From positions 4,030,001 to 4,094,000 of the forward strand of contig NZ_CP068082.1 of NCBI RefSeq assembly GCF_016724845.1: DNA of 64,000 nucleotides. The letters are read 5' to 3'. Below the pieces are notes generated by a model that ran no database searches, was not told where the DNA came from, and saw only the letters and a program-made list of their open reading frames with translations. Positions 54,103 through 63,352 of the stretch are shown one piece after another. Origin of the DNA: Sphingobacterium spiritivorum (lineage in GTDB: Bacteria; Bacteroidota; Bacteroidia; Sphingobacteriales; Sphingobacteriaceae). Every line of letters begins with the position of its first letter. Positions within the stretch are counted from its first letter, which is position 1. The translations under genes were made by a program, and so were the position numbers.

Positions 54103-54552
54103 ATGAAAACAAACAAAGTTTCCCTGCACAGGGTAATTAAAGCAAGTCCCGAAAAAGTATTTCGCGCTTTTGCAGATCCGGTTGCACATGCCACCTGGAT
54201 ACCGCCCTATGGTTTTCTATGTACGGTACAGGAAATGGAATTCAAAGTAGGAGGAAAATTCAGGATGACTTTTATAAATTTCAGTACCGGCAACGGACAT
54301 TCCTTTGGTGGTGAATACCAGGAAATTATTCCCAATGAATCTATTAAATACAGCGACAAGTTTGATGACCCTAATATGCCGGGAGAAATGACAACTACAG
54401 TCTCGTTGCGTCAGGTTTCCTGTGGTACAGAGATTCATATCGAACAGAGTGGTATTCCTGATATGATACCCGTAGAGATGTGCTATCTGGGCTGGCAGGA
54501 ATCGCTGGACAAGATGATCAGACTTGTAGAGCCACAGATACCGGATGCCTAA
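54103..54552 (+). CDS. SRPBCC (AHSA1-like) protein
   Basis: A 149-residue START-like protein with HRVIKASPEKVFRAFADPVA at the start, GGEYQEIIPNESIKYSDKFD in the middle and CYLGWQESLDKMIRLVEP at the end, all family typical. It is the third SRPBCC protein of this cluster. A VOC gene follows after 12 bp. Confidence 0.9.
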   Translation: MKTNKVSLHRVIKASPEKVFRAFADPVAHATWIPPYGFLCTVQEMEFKVGGKFRMTFINFSTGNGHSFGGEYQEIIPNESIKYSDKFDDPNMPGEMTTTVSLRQVSCGTEIHIEQSGIPDMIPVEMCYLGWQESLDKMIRLVEPQIPDA

Positions 54553-54564
54553 TTTTAAAAACAG

Positions 54565-54966
54565 ATGTTACATCACTCGCATAATCGCTTTCAAAGTGGC
54601 GTGTTTATCTCTTTTGCAGGTAACTGTAAAGAAGCGCTGACATACTACCAAACCTGTTTTGGAGGCGAACTGCATTTTCAGATGATGGATAAGCATCTGG
54701 ATGGCTTTGCCAAAATCCCGGTCATTAGCGGTTCGCTGATTTCTGATAGTGTTACTATCTACGGTTCAGATCTGGTGCCGGATGAAGGCCGGCAAACCGG
54801 TAATTATCTTGCCGTTTTTATGTTATGTAATAGCGCTGAATCCCGAAAGTTGCTTTTGGAAAAACTGATGCCCAGACAGAAGAAAACTGATGCAAAGAAC
54901 GATGAAGCGATATCTCTTATTGAAGTGACCGACCGCTATGATGTGAGATGGCTGCTGGCTGTTTAG
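54565..54966 (+). CDS. VOC family protein, PhnB-like
   Basis: A 133-residue glyoxalase/bleomycin-resistance-fold protein. FISFAGNCKEALTYYQTCFGGELHFQMM-like sequence opens the first beta-alpha-beta module, and ISLIEVTDRYDVRWLL closes the second. The family often has about 140-150 residues, so this one is slightly short. Substrate unknown. It is in the SRPBCC cluster. Confidence 0.85.
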   Translation: MLHHSHNRFQSGVFISFAGNCKEALTYYQTCFGGELHFQMMDKHLDGFAKIPVISGSLISDSVTIYGSDLVPDEGRQTGNYLAVFMLCNSAESRKLLLEKLMPRQKKTDAKNDEAISLIEVTDRYDVRWLLAV

Positions 54967-55144
54967 TTTTGATGCTGATAAAGTAAGACACTTTCACTAA
55001 CTAAAAATACCTGAGCTGGTTCGGATAATAGTTCCGGACCAGTTCATTTTGTGCCGTTTTGATGACCTTCAAGCTCTTTTTTGTACATTTGAGAGCAAAA
55101 AATAATCAGGTTTCTTTTGAAACTCAATACTGCTAAATCATATC

Positions 55145-55513
55145 ATGATCAAAATATACCATAATAATGTGTGTAGCAAAAGCCGGGCTGCACTTGACCT
55201 GTTGAAAGCTTATACTACGGAATTAGATGTACAGGAATATATAACGGATACGCCAGATAAAGAGGAACTCACCCTACTCCTGGATATGCTTCAACTCAAA
55301 CCTATAGAACTGATCAGACGTAATGAAACTGTATTTGAGGAAAAGTTTAAAGATGTTTTGTATACGGACGATGAATGGATCGATATTATGCTGCAATATC
55401 CGGTTCTTATAGAGCGGCCTATAGTTGTCAGAAATGGTAAGGCCGTGATTGGTCGTCCGATAGAGCGGGTAATTGATTTGCTGAGAGATGGGGGAGAACG
55501 AGACCTAACCTAA
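55145..55513 (+). CDS. arsC: ArsC-family arsenate reductase-like protein
   Basis: A 122-residue thioredoxin-fold protein. The motif HNNVCSKSRAAL holds the catalytic Cys10; Arg14 and the IERPIVVRNGKAVIGRP segment supply the arsenate-pocket arginines. This is the glutaredoxin-dependent ArsC type. No ars transporter is adjacent, and the family includes members with other roles, so arsenate as substrate is likely but not certain. Confidence 0.88.
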   Translation: MIKIYHNNVCSKSRAALDLLKAYTTELDVQEYITDTPDKEELTLLLDMLQLKPIELIRRNETVFEEKFKDVLYTDDEWIDIMLQYPVLIERPIVVRNGKAVIGRPIERVIDLLRDGGERDLT

Positions 55514-55533
55514 AAAAATCAAGAGGACAATTC

Positions 55534-55944
55534 TTATTCTCTGTTTCCGGTCTTAATAGATAATCGGTTGTACCAGTTCACAAATACACCTAACAAGGCA
55601 ATGGAGACCCCGCAGGTAAGAGCCGATTTCAGCAATACGGCTTTGATAATTTCAGTATCTGTGTAGGTGGACCAGCAGGCATACCTGCTGGTAAATTCGA
55701 CTTTATTAACCCATAGCCAAAATAACAAGACTCCCACCAAAAGAAAGTAATCTGCTGTTTTCTTATTCAGCAGACTCAGTAAGAAAACACCAGCAAACTG
55801 GATTGGCATATAGAATAAAATTCCATCCAGTAAAGAGCTTGTACCATCAATACAGGATACACCACCAGGTAGAAAAAATGCCATTTGTAAGGAACCGATA
55901 ATAACAGATACAAGACTGATGAAAAAGGCTCTTCTGGCTTTCAT
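55534..55944 (-). CDS. Four-TM membrane protein, not recognised
   Basis: A 136-residue protein with four hydrophobic segments (about 7-27, 38-58, 64-82, 105-126). The loop after TM3 contains EFTSRYACWSTYTDTEI. No family is recognised. It is convergent with arsC. Confidence 0.6.
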   Translation of the reverse strand: MKARRAFFISLVSVIIGSLQMAFFLPGGVSCIDGTSSLLDGILFYMPIQFAGVFLLSLLNKKTADYFLLVGVLLFWLWVNKVEFTSRYACWSTYTDTEIIKAVLLKSALTCGVSIALLGVFVNWYNRLSIKTGNRE

Positions 55945-56153
55945 GGATATATAAATGATTTAATTTAAAAAACCTGATTAATGCTCAAATATATTATAAA
56001 CAAATTGAAAAAGAAGCCGGATGATAAACACTTATTGTTTACGATCTTATTTTGTATGATCTGAAAATATAAGTTGTTCATAAATGGACAGATACATTAT
56101 AGTTTGTGTGTTTTGTGAAAACTTTCGCATATTTATACGTTGTTATCCATATT

Positions 56154-56426
56154 ATGAAAAATCTTGAAGACAAAATAATAAGTTTTGATGACTGGTCGCA
56201 GCCGTGGACATTTCACGGATTTGTTTCCTATAATAAGATATTAAGCATAGACGAAGTAAATCTGTTCAACAAAATATGGAAAGAGGCAGGTGACGCTGCA
56301 TTATGGAAGTACAGTGACTTAACTTTAGGATGTAAAGCGAGCCATACTTATATTGAGAAGCACTATGATTTGCCAGATAAGGCAATTGCTAATATAGTAC
56401 GGGCACTTTCTTATGAATGGAAATAA
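56154..56426 (+). CDS. Small soluble protein, not recognised
   Basis: A 90-residue acidic protein rich in aromatic residues (DDWSQPWTFHGFVSYNKI, ALWKYSDLTLGCKASHTYIE). ATG at 56154 is preferred to the GTG at 56106, which would add a hydrophobic stretch of unclear value. No family is recognised. It stands alone, upstream of a DUF3667 gene. Confidence 0.5.
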   Translation: MKNLEDKIISFDDWSQPWTFHGFVSYNKILSIDEVNLFNKIWKEAGDAALWKYSDLTLGCKASHTYIEKHYDLPDKAIANIVRALSYEWK

Positions 56427-56531
56427 AACTGTAAATAGGCTGCGTCTGATCACGCCATTCACAGACAGGAAGGTGTTTTACATACAGTAAAAACATTAAC
56501 AGTAACTCAATTTAAAACATAATAGTAACTA

Positions 56532-57227
56532 ATGAAACAGGAAAAGGCTGGCAATTTTGAAGACCAGAAATTGAAAAGAATTAATAGCAATTATATTTCA
56601 CATGAGATTCAGCATCTGATTCACTTTGAAAAGGGATTTCCTTTTACAATTAAAAATCTGTTATTAAGACCTGGGAAATCCATTAGAGAGTTTTTATTTG
56701 AGAATAGAGATAAATATGTAAAACCCGTATTGTTTTTGGTTGTTTCTTCTGTGGTATTTTTACTGTTAATGAGCTTTCTACATATACATTTGTCTTTTTT
56801 TAATATTGATACAATGGAAATATTAAAAGGAAAGATACGTTCAAAAGAAATCGGAGCATGGACAAATAAGAATATGGGTTATTCTCAACTGATCATGGGT
56901 ATTTTTATTTCTTTATGGATTAAGGTATTTTATAGAAAATACAAATATAATATTTTCGAGATTTTAGTGCTCTTGTCTTTTGTCTTGGGTGAAGCATTAT
57001 TGATTTTTGCATTTTTTATAATCGTTGCTAATATTGTTCAGAGTGAAAATGTGGCAGTTTTTGGAATTATTGTTTACTTTGTATATATTATATGGGCTAT
57101 AGGCCAGTTTTTTGGAGAGAAAAAAGCAATTAATTATATCAAATCTTTTTTTGTTTATTTCCTTGGTAACGCCACTTATCTGGCAACATTAGTCAGCATC
57201 GCTTATTTGCTTAAATTTATATTGTAG
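56532..57227 (+). CDS. DUF3667 membrane protein
   Basis: A 231-residue protein. The N-terminal soluble part has FPFTIKNLLLRPGKSIREFL, the DUF3667 signature, followed by RDKYVKPVLFLVVSSVVFLL (first TM) and about four more membrane helices. Function unknown. The gene is clearly more AT-rich than most neighbours, which may reflect transfer or weak selection. Confidence 0.85.
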   Translation: MKQEKAGNFEDQKLKRINSNYISHEIQHLIHFEKGFPFTIKNLLLRPGKSIREFLFENRDKYVKPVLFLVVSSVVFLLLMSFLHIHLSFFNIDTMEILKGKIRSKEIGAWTNKNMGYSQLIMGIFISLWIKVFYRKYKYNIFEILVLLSFVLGEALLIFAFFIIVANIVQSENVAVFGIIVYFVYIIWAIGQFFGEKKAINYIKSFFVYFLGNATYLATLVSIAYLLKFIL

Positions 57228-57363
57228 TCACTGTAATAGTATACGTAAAGAGATAAAACCTCATTTTGTACCTGCGCAAGTATAATGTTTCCATAATCTA
57301 TCTGAAATAGAAGAAAATAGTGATCCAGTTATTGGGATTAAACTCTTTCTTCTTAGATAAAGA

Positions 57364-58446
57364 TTACAATTCTAATGTTTTGATCAGTTCTCGGGCAGCA
57401 GCACCCCCGGCACGGTTGGCTCCGATTGTAGAAGCAGAAGGACCGTATCCTACCAAATGAATCCGGGGTTCTTTCGCAACTCTGGTTGCCAGTCTTCCAT
57501 CCATCAGGATTCCACCACCTTCCTCTCTTGGAACTACAGGGTTCAAATGTTCCAGTGATCCTTTAAAACCCGTATTCCAAAGAATGACATCTGCCTTTTG
57601 TTCTCTTCCGTCTTCCCATTTTACACCGGAAGCCGTTATTTCACTAAACATCGGAAAGCGATGTAGAATACCACGTTTTTCCATATTCCGGACAGCTTCA
57701 GAATAGGGCAGACCGGTTACAGATACTACAGATAGTGGTATTAATCCCTGCCTTACCCGCTCATCTACCATAGCCACAGCTTCATGTCCGGCAGCATCAT
57801 CAAACGGTCCTTCTCTGAATACCGGGGGACGACGGGTAACCCATGTCGTAGTAGTAACTTTAGAGATCTCATCCAGTAGCTGGATGGCAGAAATACCACC
57901 ACCAACAATAACAACATGTTTGTTGCGGAAATAATCCGCATTACGGAAGTCTTTGGTATGCAACTGCTCGCCTGTAAATGAACTTTGTCCCGGATATTCC
58001 GGGATGTAAGGATTTTCCCAGGTACCTGTAGCATTTATAATACCCAAGGCGGAGAAAAGCGTTTCACTTGTGTCTATGTAAAATCTATTTTCATATTTAT
58101 ATACATTTTCGACCTTCAAAGGGCGATATATCTGCAATCCGAATTTCTTTTCATAGGCATCAAAATAATGTGGAACAGCGACATTGGCTTGTACTTCCTT
58201 TTCATCTGTCTCCAGTGTTTCTTCAAAAGACATCCCCGGCAGATCATGAATTTTATTGACTGTACTCAATGTAAGCGAAGGCCATCTGAATTGCCATGCA
58301 CCACCCGGATGAGGAGCTTCGTCCAGAATAATAAAATCCCGGCCGATTTCCAGACCCAGTTTTTTGAGATGATAAGCTGATGACAGGCCAGCCTGACCGG
58401 CACCTATAACAACAATTTTAGTTTTAAAGCGGAGGTTTTTTACCAT
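57364..58446 (-). CDS. FAD-dependent monooxygenase-like oxidoreductase
   Basis: A 360-residue protein with two Rossmann folds: the FAD-binding VVIGAGQAGLSSAYHLKKLG at the start and the NAD(P)H-binding VVIVGGGISAIQLLDEI in the middle. GTWENPYIPEYPGQ matches the ATG/flavin-monooxygenase region (CzcO/YpdA-like). ATG at 58446 is used; the frame is open to a TTG at 58473. It follows the LLM gene by 13 bp, so both are an operon. Confidence 0.88.
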   Translation of the reverse strand: MVKNLRFKTKIVVIGAGQAGLSSAYHLKKLGLEIGRDFIILDEAPHPGGAWQFRWPSLTLSTVNKIHDLPGMSFEETLETDEKEVQANVAVPHYFDAYEKKFGLQIYRPLKVENVYKYENRFYIDTSETLFSALGIINATGTWENPYIPEYPGQSSFTGEQLHTKDFRNADYFRNKHVVIVGGGISAIQLLDEISKVTTTTWVTRRPPVFREGPFDDAAGHEAVAMVDERVRQGLIPLSVVSVTGLPYSEAVRNMEKRGILHRFPMFSEITASGVKWEDGREQKADVILWNTGFKGSLEHLNPVVPREEGGGILMDGRLATRVAKEPRIHLVGYGPSASTIGANRAGGAAARELIKTLEL

Positions 58447-58459
58447 ACACGTCTCGGGA

Positions 58460-59482
58460 TTACCGCCAACCAAGTCCCGGTGCTACATGTTCCAGAAAAG
58501 AAGAGAGTACATGTACATTATACTCTACTCCCAATGTATTAGGAATAGTCAGCAAGAGCGTGTCTGCCTCCTGTATAGCCTCATCCTGTGCCAGTTCACG
58601 AATCAGCTGATCCGGTTCTGCAGCATAACTTCTGCCAAAAATAGCACGTTTATCTGCTTCAATCATGCCGATTTTATCGTCTCTGTCAGCCTCATGTCCA
58701 AAATAATAACGATCCTGATCATTGACCAGTGTAAAGATAGACCGACTCACCGATACACGGGGTTCACGTGTATGTCCGGCTTCTTTCCAGGCCTCTTTAT
58801 ATAACCTGATCTGTTCTGCCTGCTGTACATGAAAAGGTTTTCCGCTTTCGTCGTATTTAAGGGTAGAGCTTTGAAGAAGCATCCCGTTTTGTGCTGCCCA
58901 CACTGCTGTGGCATTCGATGCCGCACCCCACCAGATACGATCCCTTAAGCCTTCGGAATGAGGCTCCAGGCGTAACAGGCCTGGTGGATTGGGAAACATA
59001 GGATAGGGGTTGGGTTCGGCAAAACCTACACCCTGGAGTCTTTCCAGAAATTCAAGTGCTTTGCGTCTTCCCATGTCTGCATCTGTTTCACCTTCAGATA
59101 GTGAATAGCCGAAATATCGCCAGCCATCTATAACCTGCTCGGGAGAACCTCTGCTGATACCTAACTGTAATCGCCCACCCGATATCAGATCAGCCGCTCC
59201 GGCGTCTTCCACCATATACAACGGATTCTCATAGCGCATATCGATCACACCGGTGCCGATCTCGATTTTGCTTGTTCGGGCTCCGATAGCCGAAAGCAAC
59301 GGAAAAGGAGAAGCCAGTTGCTTTGCAAAATGATGTACTCTGAAGTAAGCACCGTCTATACCCAGTTCTTCTGCAGCTACTGCCAGATCTATAGACTGCA
59401 GCAGCGTATCACTAGCTGTCTGTGTGCTATATGCAGGATGATTGGCCCAGTGACCAAAGGATAAAAAACCTATTTTTTTCAT
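58460..59482 (-). CDS. LLM class flavin-dependent oxidoreductase
   Basis: A 340-residue bacterial luciferase-like TIM-barrel protein that uses FMNH2. Motifs include YFRVHHFAKQLASPFPLLSAI, IEIGTGVIDMRYENPLYM and RLQLGISRGSPEQV. Operon with an FAD monooxygenase-like gene suggests an oxidation pathway, but the substrate is unknown. Confidence 0.9.
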   Translation of the reverse strand: MKKIGFLSFGHWANHPAYSTQTASDTLLQSIDLAVAAEELGIDGAYFRVHHFAKQLASPFPLLSAIGARTSKIEIGTGVIDMRYENPLYMVEDAGAADLISGGRLQLGISRGSPEQVIDGWRYFGYSLSEGETDADMGRRKALEFLERLQGVGFAEPNPYPMFPNPPGLLRLEPHSEGLRDRIWWGAASNATAVWAAQNGMLLQSSTLKYDESGKPFHVQQAEQIRLYKEAWKEAGHTREPRVSVSRSIFTLVNDQDRYYFGHEADRDDKIGMIEADKRAIFGRSYAAEPDQLIRELAQDEAIQEADTLLLTIPNTLGVEYNVHVLSSFLEHVAPGLGWR

Positions 59483-59880
59483 GATTCCACTATGAGATTA
59501 GATAAACTATGTGTCAAATTTAACAAATGTTATTGTTTTGCGGCTTCTGCAGATTGTCCTTTGCATGTAAATAAAAATAATTTTGAAAGCCGCTATAATA
59601 GTAAGTTAATCCCAGATTTAGATTTTGGATAGATATTTGTAGAATAGCTGACTAATCGGAGAAAATTCAGGAAAACAAACTGTTTATTTCAGGATTATCA
59701 GACTCCTTTCTATCTCTACAGCTGAAAAATAGGGCTGGGCGCTGATAGGACCGGAGGTTAGTATGCTTATATAATTTGAGTATGGCCATATTTTATACAT
59801 AAAAATATACATGTAAGGGGATACAAATCCTGTTTGTAAACCTGAAACACAAAAACACTTACTATAAAAAACGATAAAAA
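59483..59880. other. Gene-free intergenic stretch
   Basis: A 398-bp region between the divergently transcribed LLM and CAP-domain genes. I see no convincing small ORF, RNA gene, repeat or consensus promoter in it, although promoters for both genes must lie here. Confidence 0.5.
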
Positions 59881-60456
59881 ATGAACAAAAGGGGATTATT
59901 CATACTCTTAGGGAGTATTTATGTGGGGCTTTGTACAATATCCTGTGAAAAATCAGCAGATATTATAGAGACTGAAACAGCCGTAGACCAACACAGGACA
60001 GACAAAAACCAATCTAAAATTCAGACGAATCTTGACAATACACTTATTCTGGAATTGGTCAATAAAGTAAGAGTGGCTGGATGTGAATGCAAAGACAAAG
60101 ATACCAAACAGGTGGACAAAATGCCCGCTGTATCTGCGCTGATCTGGAATGAAAAACTGGCAGGTACGGCAGTGAAGCATGCACAGGATATGGAAACCAG
60201 AAATTATTTTTCACACAACAGCCCCGAAGGGGAAACCTTTGGTCAGCGGTTAAACAATAACGGATACACTTATCGCCTTGCAGCTGAAAATATTGCCAGA
60301 GGACAGCGAACGGAAGCGGAAGTCGTGGAAGCATGGATAAACAGCTATGGACACTGTAAGAACATTATGCAGTCAGGTGTCAAAGAAATGGGGGCAGCCC
60401 GTTCGCCCGGATCCGGTTTTTATTGGGTACAATTATTTGGAACCCAATTACAATAA
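59881..60456 (+). CDS. CAP-domain (SCP-like) lipoprotein
   Basis: A 191-residue exported protein. The lipobox-like CTISCEKS puts Cys near residue 22. The CAP domain (about 55-190) has IWNEKLAGTAVKHAQDMETRN, FSHNSPEGETFGQRL, LAAENIARGQRTEAEVVEAW and GHCKNIM, with the conserved His and Glu residues of the CAP cavity. It is anchored in the envelope; the molecular function of bacterial CAP proteins is mostly unknown. Confidence 0.9.
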   Translation: MNKRGLFILLGSIYVGLCTISCEKSADIIETETAVDQHRTDKNQSKIQTNLDNTLILELVNKVRVAGCECKDKDTKQVDKMPAVSALIWNEKLAGTAVKHAQDMETRNYFSHNSPEGETFGQRLNNNGYTYRLAAENIARGQRTEAEVVEAWINSYGHCKNIMQSGVKEMGAARSPGSGFYWVQLFGTQLQ

Positions 60457-60513
60457 AGAGAGAGTAGCATAGAGGGGTATCCTGCTGAAAATATAAAATG
60501 CTTGTCATCTAAT

Positions 60514-60545
60514 AAACGCACTAACTATTTGGTAGTGCGTTTTTT
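60514..60545 (+). terminator. Terminator after the CAP-domain gene
   Basis: A 10-bp perfect stem (AAACGCACTA with TAGTGCGTTT) continues into TTT. It lies 58 bp past the stop codon. Confidence 0.88.
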
Positions 60546-60670
60546 GCATCGATTACATTGCATATAAAGCTTCTTTACAAACGAATAATAAAGGAAGCAT
60601 AACGAATTTTGATTGAGCTAAACAACTTTACATAAGAAGTTGTTATTTGCAGTATAAAACTTAAAGAACT

Positions 60671-61177
60671 ATGAAGATAACATTATTCTCAGCTATTATT
60701 GCTTTATTGGTATTGACCTCATGTGGCGGTAAATACGATTACGGATACAATGAAAAAATGTCCAGCCTGTTTCTCAACTGTATGGAAAAAGTGGATGAGA
60801 GCCACGAAAAACTCATGAACGGAGAATATAATATCAGTAAGGCCAATAACGAGATTTCCTATGACATGGCTCTGAAAAATGCAAATGGTCTTATTAGATA
60901 CACCAATCAAATAAAAGCAGAAGCACAAGAGCTGACACATAGTGAAATCGCCAATAAATTTCACGATGCGTCTATTGCTTATATGACAGAAATTGGTGAC
61001 GGATATGCCCCGTTACTCGTCAAATATATAGAAGAACAGGATAGTGTATCGAGAGAAGCTATTCGAAAGGAATTGATTATTAAAAAAGAAAGTATTGATA
61101 AGGCTGCAGACAAATCTCAAGAAGTTCAGATTGAATTTCTTAATAAAGCCGGAATTAAAATAAATACAGAAGGATAA
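60671..61177 (+). CDS. Lipoprotein of unknown function
   Basis: A 168-residue lipoprotein: signal ITLFSAIIALLVLTSC with the lipobox Cys at about 18. The mature part is helical and charged, with YGYNEKMSSLFLNCMEKVDE and repeated heptad-like patterns. It vaguely resembles LIC11966-type surface proteins, from memory only. It is followed after 27 bp by another lipoprotein gene. Confidence 0.65.
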   Translation: MKITLFSAIIALLVLTSCGGKYDYGYNEKMSSLFLNCMEKVDESHEKLMNGEYNISKANNEISYDMALKNANGLIRYTNQIKAEAQELTHSEIANKFHDASIAYMTEIGDGYAPLLVKYIEEQDSVSREAIRKELIIKKESIDKAADKSQEVQIEFLNKAGIKINTEG

Positions 61178-61204
61178 ACATATCAGCAAATTATTCTTTT
61201 TCCT

Positions 61205-62080
61205 ATGCAGAGCTTGTTCGATAAATTCATTCTATGTACCTGTATCATTATCATATATGCTAGCTGCAGAGATACACCTGCACAATCTGTGGCTAAAGAA
61301 ACAGCTACAATAGATAATATACCTCATCGCATACCCGATAGCACACGTCCGGAATGGTTGGCAAAGGCTTATAATCAGGTGATCTTTGTGGAGCAGAAAG
61401 ACATAGCAGAATTATCCGGTAACTATCTGTTGGATATTCCGTTGGCTGAAAACCCGGATGCTACTTACGTATTCTATTTGAATGAAAGGGTACCTTTATC
61501 CCAATTTCAGAATCCGTTAAGCTTTTATCCTTTTATCCGCCAATTTATCCTGATTGTACCTGATGGCAGATATAATCAGGACTTACCAGATACCTTTGAA
61601 ACAGGTGTATGTGCAGAGCCGTTAATCGCTCATTACTATTATAGGATAACGCGACATACAGATAAAATACAAATAGACAGTGCCTATCTGGCAGGTGATG
61701 CAGAACCAAATATAGCGTATGCAAAACCTTCCATTCCTGCTGATATGATGGTGGTATACAGGCGTGAAAGTTATGGTTCAAGATGTTGTCCTAAAGATCC
61801 GATGTGGGATCTGATCGGGGAATATCCTGTATTTATTGATCAGTTTGAAAAAAAATATAAGGTAAAGATTACCGGAACTTATACACAGATGGAGGGTCTG
61901 GAAGGGGAGCATACCACATGGTATACACTGCCTGATCTGACCACAGAACAACGTCTGCGCTTCATCGTGGAAAAACGGGCACAGTGGATTGACAAAAGAG
62001 AAGAAGTGAAAATCAGATTTGAACCACAAATCTTTACACCTGAACTGATCGTAATACAAGGAAATAAAACGAAACGCTAA
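61205..62080 (+). CDS. Lipoprotein of unknown function
   Basis: A 291-residue protein with a lipobox-like YASCRD (Cys near 20). The mature part has a GSRCCPKDPMW segment with a Cys pair and several conserved-looking Trp/Tyr residues. No family is recognised. It precedes a small cytoplasmic protein gene by 13 bp, so the three genes from 60671 to 62588 may be an operon. Confidence 0.6.
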   Translation: MQSLFDKFILCTCIIIIYASCRDTPAQSVAKETATIDNIPHRIPDSTRPEWLAKAYNQVIFVEQKDIAELSGNYLLDIPLAENPDATYVFYLNERVPLSQFQNPLSFYPFIRQFILIVPDGRYNQDLPDTFETGVCAEPLIAHYYYRITRHTDKIQIDSAYLAGDAEPNIAYAKPSIPADMMVVYRRESYGSRCCPKDPMWDLIGEYPVFIDQFEKKYKVKITGTYTQMEGLEGEHTTWYTLPDLTTEQRLRFIVEKRAQWIDKREEVKIRFEPQIFTPELIVIQGNKTKR

Positions 62081-62093
62081 AAATGAACTGGTA

Positions 62094-62588
62094 ATGGAAC
62101 TAAAAGTATATGATGAAGATGGCATCTTTGCAATAGTGAATAATGATACCTACAGGTCCTTTGTGCATGAAGACTGGTCACTGGAACAATTGCAGTCGCA
62201 CTTTGCTCGTGAAATGAACAGGCTGCATTGTATAGTGTGGAAGGTGAGTGACGAAGGTGGGGATTGGCTTTTACGGGTTGTAGGTGAACCCTCATCTCAG
62301 AAAAGCTATAAGGAATTCAAAAGACAGATAAAAGTGACAAACGGAAGGATCTATTTTGTTAACTATACGGATCTCACTATGGCCGCCCAGTTTGATGATG
62401 AAACTTTGCCACTCAGACAACAGGCTGATTGGTATATGAATCTGGATAACGGTTATTATGAAATCGAAGTGAGGCAGATGTTTGATCCGGAAGAATATGC
62501 AGATGAACAGGTAATAGAAATAATTCCAAAAATGAAAGCTGAAGCGAGTTATATAGAAACAGATAACATAGTAGGGTGGAATGATTAG
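62094..62588 (+). CDS. Soluble protein, not recognised
   Basis: A 164-residue protein with no signal peptide or membrane helix; acidic, with alternating beta and helix patterns (SFVHEDWSLEQLQSHFAREM, QQADWYMNLDNGYYEIEVRQ). The layout of a small acidic soluble protein among lipoprotein and membrane genes resembles immunity-type loci, but no toxin gene is seen. Its stop overlaps the start of the next small frame by 8 bp. Confidence 0.55.
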   Translation: MELKVYDEDGIFAIVNNDTYRSFVHEDWSLEQLQSHFAREMNRLHCIVWKVSDEGGDWLLRVVGEPSSQKSYKEFKRQIKVTNGRIYFVNYTDLTMAAQFDDETLPLRQQADWYMNLDNGYYEIEVRQMFDPEEYADEQVIEIIPKMKAEASYIETDNIVGWND

Positions 62589-62868
62589 AAAAATCCTTTT
62601 CATCTTCTTGCTGGCAGTATATGCTCTTTTATTACTTTTCTATCTGGGACTGGTGGTACCCGAATATCTAGCCTGTACCGGATGTATGTATGAGGGAGAA
62701 AAAGGTATTGACATATGGGGAAGCGAAATTGATTGCTCCGGAGAGAGCTGAGCTGTTGGAGAAGGATTTTTTCAGCTTTTTTCTATCGTTGTTTCCATAT
62801 ACAGCATAATAATCATTTTTATAATATACCGTATCAGACGTCAAAAATTAAATACACAAAGATATTAA
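62581..62868 (+). pseudogene. Small two-TM protein gene interrupted by an in-frame TGA
   Basis: ATG at 62581 opens a frame with a clear first TM helix (IRKILFIFLLAVYALLLLF) and a Cys-rich stretch (ACTGCMYEGEKG, DCSGES). TGA at 62749-62751 is codon 57. The same frame continues without a shift to TAA at 62866-62868 and encodes a second TM helix (FFQLFSIVVSIYSIIIIFII) and a basic tail. A Trp codon (TGG) at codon 57 would restore a 95-residue two-TM protein. The next gene begins 5 bp later, as expected in an operon. Confidence 0.6.
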
Positions 62869-62872
62869 CCCG

Positions 62873-63178
62873 ATGAAATATATTGGTATACGAGTAATAT
62901 TGCTGCTGTTGCTTTTAGTTGTTATCTATTACGTGAGTGACTATATACAAGAACATACGGTTGTCGATGACGGAGATTATAATTTTGAAGGTGTAATTGC
63001 TTTCTTTCAGATGACCCTCGCTTTGTCAATTATCAGTGTTGGTCTATTTATATACGAAGCCTGTCAGTTTCATAAAAGGAAAGAAAACAAAAAACGAAAT
63101 GCAAGTCTGATTCTGATCAGTTTGATTTTGATTGTATTGATACTTTTTGCCGGATACTTTTTTCAGTTTGTTTATTAA
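62873..63178 (+). CDS. Two-TM membrane protein, not recognised
   Basis: A 101-residue protein with three hydrophobic segments (about 5-22, 38-60, 76-99), separated by an acidic loop VVDDGDYNFEG and a basic FHKRKENKKRN. It lies 5 bp after the interrupted gene. No family is recognised. Confidence 0.6.
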   Translation: MKYIGIRVILLLLLLVVIYYVSDYIQEHTVVDDGDYNFEGVIAFFQMTLALSIISVGLFIYEACQFHKRKENKKRNASLILISLILIVLILFAGYFFQFVY

Positions 63179-63352
63179 TTCTTGCGTATAAGCAGCATAT
63201 GCCTTATTATTTCCGGTGTATGTTACAGATTATTATGTAAAGGATCTTATATTAGAGATAATGGAAACAGGGAAATCAGAATATGGTATCTGTTCGGAGA
63301 AATGAACTGATGAGCTTCAGATACATGTAAAGATAATTTCAAAAATAACAAT

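Noticed and set aside
59483-59880. Small RNA or ORF in the 398-bp spacer
   Set aside because: No stable hairpin with T tract and no convincing short frame were found.
62749-62751. Selenocysteine at the in-frame TGA
   Set aside because: No recognisable SECIS hairpin or selenoprotein family; a Trp to stop change is simpler. It is kept only as an open question.
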